From Burkholderiaceae bacterium (GTDB lineage: Bacteria > Pseudomonadota > Gammaproteobacteria > Burkholderiales > Burkholderiaceae_C), in the NCBI GenBank assembly GCA_031253795.1, contig JAIRVR010000053.1:1-58590 (forward strand): a DNA stretch of 58,590 nucleotides. Direction: 5' to 3'. Of this stretch, positions 8,864 to 15,993 are shown piece after piece. Made by a program: the position numbers and the translations under genes. Position 1 is the first letter of the stretch. Each line of letters opens with the position of its first letter. The notes beneath the pieces were generated by a model. That model had not been told where the DNA came from, searched no databases, and worked only from the letters and a program-made list of their open reading frames with translations.

Positions 8864-9410
8864 AAATACACTCCTTAAGTGGCCTATAGGAGACTCATAG
8901 GTTGAAGACAATTAGTTACATTAAACTTACAAATCAAATAAAAAGCGTAATGGTTTTTATGATTGATACATTCCAAAGATTGTGATGAATATTCATGCAT
9001 GCGCGGGGGGCTTGCCTTAATGAGTTGGACAGGTCGTCTAGCCATTGACACGCGCGATGATCGAATGCAGCTGGGAGTCCAGGAGGAGTCGAAGCGGCTG
9101 TAGCTCCGGAGCAGTCCCAATTTGGCGCGGACGCCGCCTGAGCCTGCGTGGCGCGTCTCAGGAGCATCCGCAGGGCGGACAAGGGGTGGGGGGCCAAAGT
9201 TTGGAGCCCCTGGCGCACTAGACCGCCCTGTTCCGCATGCGCAAAAAATTTCCCCCGCTTGAGTTTTGTTAATCAAACAGAAACGCCCAGAAACCCAGCA
9301 TCCATGCGGGTTTGCGGGGCGTTTTGATTTCTTTGATCTGCTGATTCTTTGATTATTTTTTAAAAGTATCAAACGCTAGGCATCGCTGCTACAGAAGGCT
9401 GTGGAAGCAC
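8864..9410. other. Gene-poor gap: AT-rich flanks around a GC-rich block
   Basis: This 547-bp gap has AT-rich ends (8910-9000 and 9330-9380) and a sharply GC-rich centre (about 9000-9240). Minus-strand readings across the centre (for example 8934-9218) lack ribosome sites and any fold I know. A long hairpin, AAACGCC/GGCGTTT with inner AAACCC/GGGTTT (9281-9325), is a likely terminator for the minus gene ending at 9411. The abrupt composition change suggests patchwork origin. Confidence 0.45.
9281..9325. terminator. Nested-stem hairpin, probable terminator
   Basis: Outer arms AAACGCC (9281-9287) and GGCGTTT (9318-9324) enclose inner arms AAACCC (9291-9296) and GGGTTT (9308-9313). It lies about 90 bp beyond the end of the minus-strand gene stopping at 9411. 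Confidence 0.5.
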
Positions 9411-9944
9411 TCAGAACGGCGCCACGTCCAAGGACCAACTTGCCAAACGCTCTCGGAATCCGATGGGTGTTGCAACCGCATCAAACAGTTTGATGGAGAA
9501 ATTCTGCAACCATGGGTAGTGCGGGATGTACTTGGTCCCTGTGACGATGTACTCCAACTCCTTTGAGCTGTAGAGAGCATTGAGTGAGGTCAGCACGGAC
9601 TCTTCAAGGACGTGCCATTGCAGCAATGTGCCGAGATCGTTCGCCTTGCTGAGGTTGAAGGCCTTCTCCAAGTCGTGGCCCAGCTTCCGGCGAAGGTGCT
9701 CGTGAGTGATGCCCTTTGTAAGAAGGAAAGCTTTGAAAGTGAGCTCTAGCCCATGACCCAAGAGGTAAAGGGCCGGTACCGGAGGCATCGCCATGCCGGG
9801 ATTTAACCGGGCCGCACGCTCGTACACAACGAAAGCAGCCTCCAGGAACTCATGCCCATAGCGAGCCATCCCCATGGGCGTCGTTCGCTCCGGATCGTCA
9901 TGCGGATGCAGTTGGTTCCCTTGACTGGCCATTGCTCCATCCAT
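9411..9944 (-). CDS. HEPN-like hypothetical protein
   Basis: About 177 residues if ATG 9944 is used; TTG 9968, ATG 9932 and ATG 9875 are also possible and no start has an ideal ribosome site. The central part, ALYLLGHGLELTFKAFLL followed by LRRKLGHDLEKAFNL, is the helical pattern of HEPN-type proteins, in which a conserved GHxLE segment and a later GHDL segment face each other. Such proteins may be RNases, toxins or nucleotide-binding helpers; the classical RNase motif Rx4-6H is not obvious. The gene lies immediately left of the phage attachment repeat. Confidence 0.55.
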   Translation of the reverse strand: MDGAMASQGNQLHPHDDPERTTPMGMARYGHEFLEAAFVVYERAARLNPGMAMPPVPALYLLGHGLELTFKAFLLTKGITHEHLRRKLGHDLEKAFNLSKANDLGTLLQWHVLEESVLTSLNALYSSKELEYIVTGTKYIPHYPWLQNFSIKLFDAVATPIGFRERLASWSLDVAPF

Positions 9945-9969
9945 TGATGGGTAGATTGATGGGTACAAG

Positions 9970-9997
9970 AAAAAAGCGCCCTGAGAGGCGCTTTTTT
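9970..9997 (-). terminator. Terminator, probably the original one of tRNA-Ser
   Basis: AAAAAAGCGCC/GGCGCTTTTTT hairpin just outside the left attachment repeat. On the minus strand it lies seven bases beyond the repeat, where transcription leaving the tRNA-Ser gene would have arrived before the prophage inserted. It may now insulate the HEPN-like gene from the prophage. Confidence 0.7.
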
Positions 9998-10004
9998 CCT
10001 AGTC

Positions 10005-10022
10005 ATCTGGCGGAGACTGTGA
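10005..10022. repeat. Left attachment site (18-bp direct repeat)
   Basis: ATCTGGCGGAGACTGTGA is identical to 20244-20261, where it forms the 3' end (acceptor arm, CCA and part of the T arm) of tRNA-Ser. Tyrosine integrases of this class target tRNA 3' ends and leave exactly such a duplication. Confidence 0.9.
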
Positions 10023-10034
10023 TAAGCCTACTCG

Positions 10035-10160
10035 CGTTGCACATTGCTGCATATTGAAGCCAAGTTATTGATTTTCCTTGGATTCGCGCTGCATCGTTGT
10101 TGCACTGCGTTGCGCATTGATGCCTTAAATTGCACATCGTATGTGGGCAGGATGTGGGCA
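10035..10160. repeat. Candidate integrase arm-type sites, left end
   Basis: Between the left repeat and the integrase gene lie CGTTGCACATTG (10035-10046), CGTTGCGCATTG (10108-10119) and two ATGTGGGCA copies (10141-10149, 10152-10160). ATGTGGGCA recurs inside the right end at 20183. Short direct repeats at both ends of a tRNA-targeting element are typical of integrase arm-type binding sites. Confidence 0.5.
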
Positions 10161-10176
10161 CAGAGATAATGCGCGG

Positions 10177-11397
10177 ATGCCGAAATTCGCAAAAGAACTG
10201 ACTGCCGCAGCCGTCGCCAAGCTGCGCGAGCCAGGACGCTACCCGGTAGGCGGTGCAGCGGGCCTCCATCTTCGCATCACGGACGGGGGAGCGCGTCTCT
10301 GGGTGCACCGCATTATGGTCGATGGGAAGCGGCGCGACATCGGCCTGGGGCGCTTCGAGGATGTGAGCCTGTCTCAGGCTCGTGACGCCGCCAGGGATAA
10401 GAGCCGGCTGGTGCGCCAAGGCATAGATCCATTGCCGGCGCTGCAGCTGGCGCCGGTGGCGAAGGTGGTCAGGACGTTCCGTGCCACGGCCGAGGAGTAC
10501 GTTGAGTCAAAGCGCGACGGCTGGCGCAATCAGAAGCACAGGGCGCAGTGGACAGCGACGCTTGAGGCCTACGCCTACCCGGAGATCGGTGAGAAAGATG
10601 TGGGTGAGATCGGCATCGATGACGTGCTGCGCGTGCTGCGCCCGATCTGGGCTTCGAAGACGGAGACAGCGACACGCCTGCGCGGGCGCATCGAATCCGT
10701 TCTCGGATACGCCGCGGTGCGGGATGGTCGCAGCGGCATCAACCCGGCCAGCTGGCGGGGTGTTCTGGACAAGATTCTGCCGGCGCCGGACAAGGTGCGA
10801 ACCAGGGAGCACCATCCGGCCATGCCAATTCCAGACGCGCCGGCCTTCATGCTGGCGCTGGAAGATGTTGCCGGGGCGTCTGCGTTGGCGCTGCGTTTTC
10901 TGATCTTGACGGCCGCGCGGTCTGGTGAAGTGCGTGGAGCAACCTGGTCGGAGGTGGACATGCAGTCCGGCATCTGGGCGGTGCCTGCGGAGAGGATGAA
11001 GGCTGGCGCCGCGCACCGGGTGCCCCTCAGCGGCCAGGCGCTGGCGCTGCTGGAGAGCCTTCCCCGGTTCGCCGGCTCGGATCTGCTGTTTCCGTCACCG
11101 CGAGGCGGCCAGCTTGCCGACATGGCGATGACTGCTCTCATGAGGCGTAGGGGCCTCGCGTATGTCCCGCACGGATTCCGCTCGACTTTCCGCGACTGGG
11201 CCGGAGACCATACGGAGTACCCGCGAGAGATCGTGGAAGCCGCGCTCGCACACGCTGTCGGCAATCGTGTGGAGGCGGCGTATCGGCGCAAGGATGCGCT
11301 TGAGCGTAGGCGCCCGCTCATGCAGGACTGGGCGAACTTTTTGTATTCCACTCACCCCGCTGCCAGCGCTGCAGGTCCGACTCCCGCCAAGCTGTAG
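10177..11397 (+). CDS. Tyrosine-type phage integrase (P4/DUF4102 class)
   Basis: 406 residues from ATG 10177 (MPKFAKELT, the usual start of this family); a longer reading from 10141 would overlap the candidate arm sites. The N-terminal DUF4102-like arm-binding region (about 1-85: PGRYPVGGAAGLHLRIT) is followed by a SAM-like core-binding domain (about 95-180) and the catalytic domain (about 205-395). The latter shows Arg in TAARSGEVRG, His-x-x-Arg in HGFRSTFRDW, His in ALAHAVGN and the nucleophilic Tyr in EAAYRRKD. All active-site residues are present, so it should be functional. It would cut and join the tRNA-Ser 3' end. Confidence 0.93.
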   Translation: MPKFAKELTAAAVAKLREPGRYPVGGAAGLHLRITDGGARLWVHRIMVDGKRRDIGLGRFEDVSLSQARDAARDKSRLVRQGIDPLPALQLAPVAKVVRTFRATAEEYVESKRDGWRNQKHRAQWTATLEAYAYPEIGEKDVGEIGIDDVLRVLRPIWASKTETATRLRGRIESVLGYAAVRDGRSGINPASWRGVLDKILPAPDKVRTREHHPAMPIPDAPAFMLALEDVAGASALALRFLILTAARSGEVRGATWSEVDMQSGIWAVPAERMKAGAAHRVPLSGQALALLESLPRFAGSDLLFPSPRGGQLADMAMTALMRRRGLAYVPHGFRSTFRDWAGDHTEYPREIVEAALAHAVGNRVEAAYRRKDALERRRPLMQDWANFLYSTHPAASAAGPTPAKL

Positions 11398-11527
11398 CTT
11401 TAGGGCCGATGGGCACGGGCGGTGGGGCTATACCTGCTTTGACCCACCGCCACCACGTCACGCGGTGCACCGGGGCGAACTTCTCCAGGACCTGTTTTTC
11501 GCGGTACATGGTTTCTGGTTGCGGCAT
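11318..11527 (-). CDS. AlpA-like DNA-binding protein / excisionase
   Basis: 69 residues from ATG 11527, seven bases after GGAGA. The segment MYREKQVLEKFAPVHRVTWWRWVKAGIAPPPVPIGPKATAWRESDL has the MerR-like winged helix of AlpA regulators and phage excisionases (quoted here only as residues about 7-53; key residues are VTWWRWV and the final W-R-E-S-D). Its 3' end overlaps the integrase gene by 80 bp on the opposite strand, a common arrangement for directionality factors. It may also regulate integrase expression. Confidence 0.75.
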   Translation of the reverse strand: MPQPETMYREKQVLEKFAPVHRVTWWRWVKAGIAPPPVPIGPKATAWRESDLQRWQRGEWNTKSSPSPA

Positions 11528-11732
11528 TGTTGATTCTCCGTTGATGGAGCCAAGTGAAGTGCGGCGGATCTCCCGCCTGCTGATACGCATCCCACAGCGC
11601 GAGGCCGGCATCGCAACGCGGCTGAGACCGCGTGACCCCGGCCGCTATGCACTGTGAGCACTGAAAGTGGTGGGCCTGATAAGCCTTGTTAGCGGATTCC
11701 CAGGCGCTGGCGCTGGGCGGCGGCTCAGGCAT
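11400..11732 (-). CDS. Small Cys-containing phage protein
   Basis: 110 residues from ATG 11732. The first about 60 residues (AWESANKAYQAHHFQCSQC, then CDAGLALWDAYQQAG) look like a small phage protein family with a CxxC and a later Cys, and have good codon use. The remaining 50 residues overlap the AlpA-like gene in another frame and look less protein-like, so the true C-terminus may have been altered by a frameshift. A terminator T tract lies directly before the ATG, so expression is uncertain. Confidence 0.5.
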   Translation of the reverse strand: MPEPPPSASAWESANKAYQAHHFQCSQCIAAGVTRSQPRCDAGLALWDAYQQAGDPPHFTWLHQRRINNAATRNHVPRKTGPGEVRPGAPRDVVAVGQSRYSPTARAHRP

Positions 11733-11755
11733 AAAAAATCCCGCTCTCGGCGGGG
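11733..11755 (-). terminator. Terminator of the early minus operon
   Basis: On the minus strand CCCCGC and GCGGGA-type arms (stem CCCGC 11740-11744 / GCGGG 11750-11754) are followed by six T residues (11733-11738). It lies 65 bp downstream of the last gene of the 13206-11820 operon and abuts the ATG at 11732. Confidence 0.75.
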
Positions 11756-11819
11756 TCAGGTGGTGGGCTGGGTTCGCGCCATCGGTCGCGCTTGTCGCCC
11801 CGGTCGCGGGCTCGCTCGC

Positions 11820-12203
11820 TCATGAAGATCCCCCCGTGACGCGGCGGCGTCCGGGCTTCATGGCCCGGTGATGCTTCATTCCCACGAAGATGCAACGGCC
11901 GACAGGCTCCCAGGCAGAGTAGTCGTCGCTCAGGTACTCGTCATCGGCGCGGATGGTGTCAATCCCGTGCACAAGCGGGCGGTAGCCATGCGGCGCACAG
12001 GGGGCGCGAACGACAGGCTCCAGCACCTTCAGAAAGCGCGTGGAGATGCCGCTGAACTCGATGCTGTACCAGGCATCGCACTCGGCCTTGTACATGGCTG
12101 GTGCAATGATGGTTTTGCCATCGCCCCAGGTCTCCTTTTCGACCCAGTACCAGCCTCGATCCAGGTATTCGGCGGCTGGTTGGGGTGTTGGCGCTGTGGT
12201 CAC
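11820..12203 (-). CDS. Phage early-region hypothetical protein
   Basis: 127 residues from GTG 12203, which overlaps the stop of the preceding gene in a GTGA, implying translational coupling. The product (EYLDRGWYWVEKETWGDGKT, later IFVGMKHHRAMKPGRRR) is soluble, with a basic C-terminus; I recognise no catalytic motif. Last gene of a three-gene minus-strand operon typical of small phage early proteins. Confidence 0.6.
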   Translation of the reverse strand: MTTAPTPQPAAEYLDRGWYWVEKETWGDGKTIIAPAMYKAECDAWYSIEFSGISTRFLKVLEPVVRAPCAPHGYRPLVHGIDTIRADDEYLSDDYSAWEPVGRCIFVGMKHHRAMKPGRRRVTGGSS

Positions 12204-12733
12204 GGGGTCTGTCCTTTCTCGTTGGCCGGCGCCAGTTCATCGGGAACGTCCACGCTGTCGCCCAGTTTGCTGGCCACGTAGCAGCGCATGGCGGCCACCA
12301 GAGGATCGGTTTCGTGCCACGCAATGGCGCGACGGCCATTGACGCCCGCATGCCATGTCGTGGCTGTCCAGATGCCGGACGGGCCCCAGCCTGGGCTGTT
12401 GCCGCCGTTGCGATGGACGCGCGATCCTGGCGGGCTGATGCCGATCTGCTCGCGGTAGATGATCGGCCCGGCTTGCGCCCAGTTTTGGCTGGGCTCATAG
12501 AGAACTGCGTGCTCTCCAGCAGTGCCGAGTCGGCTTCGCTGATGCAGTCGGTCCTTGAAATTGCCGCGTGGCAGGTTGAAGAAGATGCAGATGGTGCGGT
12601 CGTCGTCCTTGTCAACGCCCACCGGCATGCCGTCAATGACCTTGAACGAAATGCCTTCGCACTTCTCGGCTGTTTGTGCCACCGCCCAATCAAGTGCGGG
12701 GCCGGAGAGTTCGCTGGTGCTGATGATGGTCAC
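12200..12733 (-). CDS. DUF2591-type phage protein
   Basis: 177 residues from GTG 12733, coupled to the upstream gene by GTGA and preceded by AAGGA; a longer ORF to 12796 is not needed. N-terminal TSELSGPALDWAVAQTAEKC and the distal pair NWAQAGPIIYREQIGISPPG and DPLVAAMRCYVASKLGDSVD are the hallmarks of the phage DUF2591 family. A divergent insert (about residues 35-85) includes IFFNLPRGNFKDR. Function is unknown; members are found in early or accessory operons of many temperate phages. Confidence 0.75.
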   Translation of the reverse strand: MTIISTSELSGPALDWAVAQTAEKCEGISFKVIDGMPVGVDKDDDRTICIFFNLPRGNFKDRLHQRSRLGTAGEHAVLYEPSQNWAQAGPIIYREQIGISPPGSRVHRNGGNSPGWGPSGIWTATTWHAGVNGRRAIAWHETDPLVAAMRCYVASKLGDSVDVPDELAPANEKGQTP

Positions 12734-13206
12734 GATGCCGGTCCTTTCTGCTGCGCCTGGGCGCGCGCCTTGGTCGTCGTGTAACTCGGCGACCACTCCA
12801 CCTCAAGGTCGAACTTGCCCCCGCAGGTGTCGCATTCCAGGCCGTGCGCCGATTCGTGGCGGTCGTCGCTGCTTTGCTTGGTGGCGCAGTACGGGCAGAT
12901 GATGTCGCTCGTGTAGACGCAGTCGTCCTCGCTGTGCCCGTTCGCCTCGGCGGCGGCCAGCGCCTCCGCTTTCCGTGCGGCGTCCAGCGTTTCCTGGCAC
13001 GGCTTGCACCGCCAGCCGCCTTGCACGCCCCACGGGGCCTCTGTCAGGTCGGCGCGCGTGCAATTGCAGGTCACGCAGCGGTCGTGTGCCTCGCAGGGGG
13101 AGTAGTTGTAGGTCTTGCCAGTCCCCAGGCATTTTTCGCAGGCGCACACCCAGTACCAAGCACCATCGATGCGGTCGGCGAACAGCCCTTTGGCAGGAGG
13201 CTCCAT
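12730..13206 (-). CDS. Cysteine-rich (zinc-binding) phage protein
   Basis: 158 residues from ATG 13206 behind GGAAG; a TTG at 13221 is less likely. At least three CxxC knuckles are visible: CACEKCLGTGKTYNYSPC, CVTCNC/CKPC in the middle and ICPYCATKQ with CDTCGGKFDLEVEW at the end. Such ribbons usually bind zinc and nucleic acid or protein. No enzyme motif is seen. First gene of the early minus operon, so its promoter should lie between 13206 and about 13280. Confidence 0.65.
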   Translation of the reverse strand: MEPPAKGLFADRIDGAWYWVCACEKCLGTGKTYNYSPCEAHDRCVTCNCTRADLTEAPWGVQGGWRCKPCQETLDAARKAEALAAAEANGHSEDDCVYTSDIICPYCATKQSSDDRHESAHGLECDTCGGKFDLEVEWSPSYTTTKARAQAQQKGPAS

Positions 13207-13283
13207 TCGCACTTCCGGCAAGCCAGTCTTGTGCCATGGATCGTTCCAGACCTGAGTGCTTCCGCTGCGCGTGCGCTGCGTCC

Positions 13284-13511
13284 ATGCTCATCGTGCACTC
13301 CGTTTCCCGGACTTGGACCACGGCACTTCCAGAAGCGGATCCTGTCGGCTCCCTGGCTCGCATAGGCCCGGCGAAGCTGGCCGAGGCTCTCGGCTTCAGC
13401 GCCCCGCACAGCAGCGGCCGAGATGCAGCACGCACACGCGAACTGCTCAGCGACATCGCCGCAGTCATCCCGCTGGCAGTCCAGCAACACATCTACCGCA
13501 ACCCATCATGA
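13284..13511 (+). CDS. Possible small early protein, 75 aa
   Basis: This reading ends (LLSDIAAVIPLAVQQHIYRN) with a stop that overlaps the ATG of the next gene, which supports it being real. The start is uncertain: ATG 13284 or ATG 13236, neither with a clear ribosome site. The C-terminal half looks helical. Divergent from the minus operon, it would be the first gene of the plus-strand early operon. It may instead be leader sequence. Confidence 0.35.
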   Translation: MLIVHSVSRTWTTALPEADPVGSLARIGPAKLAEALGFSAPHSSGRDAARTRELLSDIAAVIPLAVQQHIYRNPS

Positions 13512-13714
13512 CCACGAACTCAATCCGCAAGATGCTCGAAAGCCGGGAAGCGAAACGAGCAGACGCCGTGCACATCCAGTACGAAAGCCTGGCCGTCGAG
13601 CTGGGCATCAGTCCGCAGTCGGTCAGCAAGGCCCGCCGCGGCGAAACCATCGCATACCGGCCAGCTGCCGGGCTGTTTTCTGGGTTGATCCAACAAGGGG
13701 GAATGAGGGCATGA
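13508..13714 (+). CDS. Small HTH-like phage protein
   Basis: 68 residues from ATG 13508. The segment LAVELGISPQSVSKARRGE (about residues 28-46) resembles a helix-turn-helix of Cro/excision-type proteins, so DNA binding is likely. Its stop overlaps the ATG of the dNMP kinase gene (ATGA). It may be the only phage-type repressor-like gene left in the plus operon, although it is too short for a CI repressor. Confidence 0.55.
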   Translation: MTTNSIRKMLESREAKRADAVHIQYESLAVELGISPQSVSKARRGETIAYRPAAGLFSGLIQQGGMRA

Positions 13715-14292
13715 GGCTGATCGCACTCTGTGGCGCCGCTGGCGCTGGAAAAGACACGGTGGCGGACATGCTGCCCGCGCAGAAGCTGGCTTTTGCCGAT
13801 GCGCTGTACGGCGAGGTGGCCGAGGCCTGGTTTGTACAGCAGGCCATCCTGCGCCGCCGTACCACCAAGGAAGTTCCGACCTCGATGCTGCCCATCGTCG
13901 CTTGTACTGACACTGACTTTTGCATGTTCAAGGCGCATGAGGACTGGCTGGCCCCGCGTAGCCCGCGCCAGATTTTGCAGTGGTGGGGCGACTACCGCCG
14001 TGCTGCCAACCCGGACTACTTCGTCAACCGCACGCGCGAGGTGATCCAGGCTGGCGGCCCGACGCAGGCGTGGGTGATCTCCGATTGCCGCTTCCCGAAT
14101 GAAGCGGCCATGGTGCGCGAGCTGGGCGGCCAGATTTGGCATGTGACCCGCCCTGGCGTCCAGGCTGGCGCCACAGGCCACATCAGCGACACGGACGGAA
14201 GCCAGTTCGCCCCCGACCGCGTGATCGCAAACTATGGCTCCCTCAGGACCCTGCAGCTGGCGCTGCGCGAAGTGATGCGGGAGGTCCAGTGA
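13711..14292 (+). CDS. Phage deoxynucleoside monophosphate kinase
   Basis: 193 residues from ATG 13711 (4-bp overlap with the previous gene). A P-loop GAAGAGKDTVA occupies residues 7-17. Further marks of T4 gp1-like dNMP kinases are SPRQILQWWGDYRR near 90 and WVISDCRFPNEA near 127, the latter forming the Walker B/substrate region. The family phosphorylates dNMPs for phage DNA synthesis. The gene is coupled to rusA by a GTGA overlap. No replication initiator or helicase is present, so it now lacks its original partners. Confidence 0.85.
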   Translation: MRLIALCGAAGAGKDTVADMLPAQKLAFADALYGEVAEAWFVQQAILRRRTTKEVPTSMLPIVACTDTDFCMFKAHEDWLAPRSPRQILQWWGDYRRAANPDYFVNRTREVIQAGGPTQAWVISDCRFPNEAAMVRELGGQIWHVTRPGVQAGATGHISDTDGSQFAPDRVIANYGSLRTLQLALREVMREVQ

Positions 14293-14630
14293 GGATCGAA
14301 CTCCCGTGGCCCCCGAAGGAGCTGAGCCCGAACGCCCGCCTGCACTGGGCGAGCCTGGCCAGGGCCAAAAAGAACTATCGCCATGCCTGCGCATATGCCG
14401 CCGTGCAGCAGGGCGTGCGCCGCGTGCCTGCGCAGAAGCTGCACCTGGCCCTGACGTTCCATGCGCCGACCCGCCGCGCCTACGACCTGGACAACGCCCT
14501 GGCGCGCATGAAATCCGGGCTGGACGGGCTGGCTGACGTGCTGGGCGTGGACGACAAGCACTGGAGCCTGAGCATCGCCCGGGGCGACACCCCTGGCGGC
14601 CGCGTCGTTGTGGAGGTGTCCCCATGCTGA
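14289..14630 (+). CDS. rusA: RusA-type Holliday junction resolvase
   Basis: 113 residues from GTG 14289. IELPWPPKELSPNARLHWA at the N-terminus and the acidic DLDNALARMKSGLDGLADVL with a following DDKHW provide the aspartates that bind metal in RusA dimers. RusA resolves four-way junctions during phage recombination. Length and order (just before the late-control gene) match lambdoid phages. All motifs are intact. Confidence 0.9.
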   Translation: MRIELPWPPKELSPNARLHWASLARAKKNYRHACAYAAVQQGVRRVPAQKLHLALTFHAPTRRAYDLDNALARMKSGLDGLADVLGVDDKHWSLSIARGDTPGGRVVVEVSPC

Positions 14631-14884
14631 ACAAGCTCAACGACCGCGAGCGCGAGCACCTTGCTGCCGTGAAGGAGCTGCCATGCAGCGTGTGCGACGC
14701 GCCTGGCCCGAGCGAGGCGCACCACGTCAAGCAGCACCGCCAGTACGTGTGCATCGCCCTGTGCGAGAGCTGCCACCGCGGCGCGTTGCTGGGGCTGCAT
14801 GGTCAGCGCCGCATGTGGGCGGTCAAGCGGATGGATGAAATGGACGCGCTGAACGTGACCGTGCAGCGCTTGATGGGCAATTGA
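14624..14884 (+). CDS. Ref-like HNH-type recombination nuclease
   Basis: 86 residues from ATG 14624, overlapping rusA by seven bases. A Cys-His frame CSVCDAPGPSEAHHVKQH, then CIALCESCHRGALLGLHGQR, gives two zinc knuckles and the HH pair of the Ref (P1 recombination enhancement factor) family. P1 Ref is a RecA-dependent nuclease. Here only the catalytic module is present, without the long basic N-terminus of P1 Ref. This short form is common in tailed phages. Confidence 0.75.
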   Translation: MLNKLNDREREHLAAVKELPCSVCDAPGPSEAHHVKQHRQYVCIALCESCHRGALLGLHGQRRMWAVKRMDEMDALNVTVQRLMGN

Positions 14885-14894
14885 GGAGATCACG

Positions 14895-15536
14895 ATGAGC
14901 GATGCACCAACGACGCAAGAGCGGTACGCCGCCGCCACCCACTCCAGCAACCTGCGCTCCAGCGCTGACACGGTGGGCGATGCCGACTACCTGATCGCGG
15001 CAGGCCTGTCCAAGGCGCGGTTCGGCATCCTGCTCATGCGCCTGCAGTCCGAGTGGGACGCATCGGCATGCCGCATTCCTAACCGCCCCACGCGACGCGA
15101 CATCGCCCGCGCTGCTCAGCAGTCGCTCGGCAAGGGCATCACCAAGGTCACCAAGGAAAGCAGCGAGGCCGCCCGCAAGCGCCTGGAGGCGACGTACCGC
15201 AGCGAGAAGGCCATGCTGTCGCAGCGCCTGCGCTCTCTCTCTGCCGTACGCCGCCACTTGGCGATCAAGCTCCTGCTGGACGACCTGCCCGACGAGTCGG
15301 TCACGGACATCGTGCTGCGCTGGCTGGACCCGGCGTGCCCTGTCTGCCAGGGGCGCGGCAAGCAGTTGCAGAAGTGGAGTGAGGCTGAGCTGTCGGGCGA
15401 TGCATGTGGTTGCTGCGGCGGCTCAGGCAAGAAGCCCGAGGGCAACGACACCGAGCGGCTGGCGCTGAGCTACATGAGAGCTTGCGTGGGCGACGCAAGG
15501 CACGGCATCAAGCGAAAAACTGCGGGCAGGCATTGA
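14895..15536 (+). CDS. Zinc-finger protein, candidate Q-type late antiterminator
   Basis: 213 residues from ATG 14895 behind GAGGAG. The N-terminal two thirds are helical and basic; the C-terminal part holds two zinc knuckles, CPVCQGRGKQLQKW and CGCCGGSGKKPEG, of the kind seen in lambda Q-related antiterminators. A good sigma-70 promoter overlaps its stop codon and a hairpin terminator lies about 110 bp further, as at lambda pR'-tR'. The assignment rests on this layout plus the zinc motif. Confidence 0.6.
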   Translation: MSDAPTTQERYAAATHSSNLRSSADTVGDADYLIAAGLSKARFGILLMRLQSEWDASACRIPNRPTRRDIARAAQQSLGKGITKVTKESSEAARKRLEATYRSEKAMLSQRLRSLSAVRRHLAIKLLLDDLPDESVTDIVLRWLDPACPVCQGRGKQLQKWSEAELSGDACGCCGGSGKKPEGNDTERLALSYMRACVGDARHGIKRKTAGRH

Positions 15537-15560
15537 CGCATGCAGGATTGTGTTTAAAAT
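15533..15560 (+). promoter_or_regulatory. Sigma-70 promoter, candidate phage late promoter
   Basis: TTGACG (15533-15538), a 16-bp spacer and TAAAAT (15555-15560) make one of the best promoters in the window. The -35 box overlaps the stop codon of the Q-like gene. Transcription would start near 15567 and run through a hairpin into the late genes. Confidence 0.7.
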
Positions 15561-15672
15561 TGCGACTGCTGGTTCGCAAGGAAAAATCCTGCTGACTGGC
15601 GTCACCGTCAAGCCGCGCCGATGCCTGCCCGTAGCGACACCAGCGATCCTTCGATGTAAGGGTGCGTCTAAA

Positions 15673-15709
15673 AACGCCTGCGAAATTTTCAGCAGGCGTT
15701 TCAATTTAG
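15673..15709 (+). terminator. Hairpin downstream of the late promoter
   Basis: AACGCCTGC (15673-15681) and GCAGGCGTT (15692-15700) form a perfect 9-bp stem with a 10-base loop, followed by TTTCAATTT. If it stops transcription, RNA of about 140 nt would result unless an antiterminator acts. Confidence 0.6.
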
Positions 15710-15736
15710 GTATGCTTTGTTCTTTGTGGAGTTGAT

Positions 15737-15958
15737 ATGAGCCAAACACAAATGGATGAAGTTGAGAAGCTTGCGGCTGTCGTGCAAGGCATGCCTCCTG
15801 GTGATGAGAAGACGCTCCATATTGAGGCGGAATTCAGAAGCAAGGAGCCCTCCATAGCTCTGAAAAACGCATTGGAAAAATATTTGTCCGAGAAACATAT
15901 ACGCTTTAAATGTATTGAAATTGAGGGTTCTCATGATCATTTCCGAGTGGAAACATAG
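15737..15958 (+). CDS. Hypothetical protein, 73 aa
   Basis: Start ATG 15737 after GGAG. The small acidic protein (MDEVEKLAAVVQGMPPGDEK to HDHFRVET) has no motif I know. Its A/T content is distinctly higher than in the phage replication genes, as is that of the next gene, suggesting a separately acquired pair sitting behind the late promoter. Confidence 0.55.
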   Translation: MSQTQMDEVEKLAAVVQGMPPGDEKTLHIEAEFRSKEPSIALKNALEKYLSEKHIRFKCIEIEGSHDHFRVET

Positions 15959-15993
15959 CCTTCAGTTTCAACCTCTAAGCAGCGGGCGGGAGC

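Noticed and set aside
8884..9372. Minus-strand ORFs over the GC-rich block
   Set aside because: There is no ribosome site or recognisable fold, and the frame spans an abrupt composition change and a hairpin.
5751..9997. Terminators at 5751 and 9970 as flanking repeats of an insertion
   Set aside because: They share only the common AAAAAAGCGCC stem sequence, differ in loops and flanks, and each has a local explanation.
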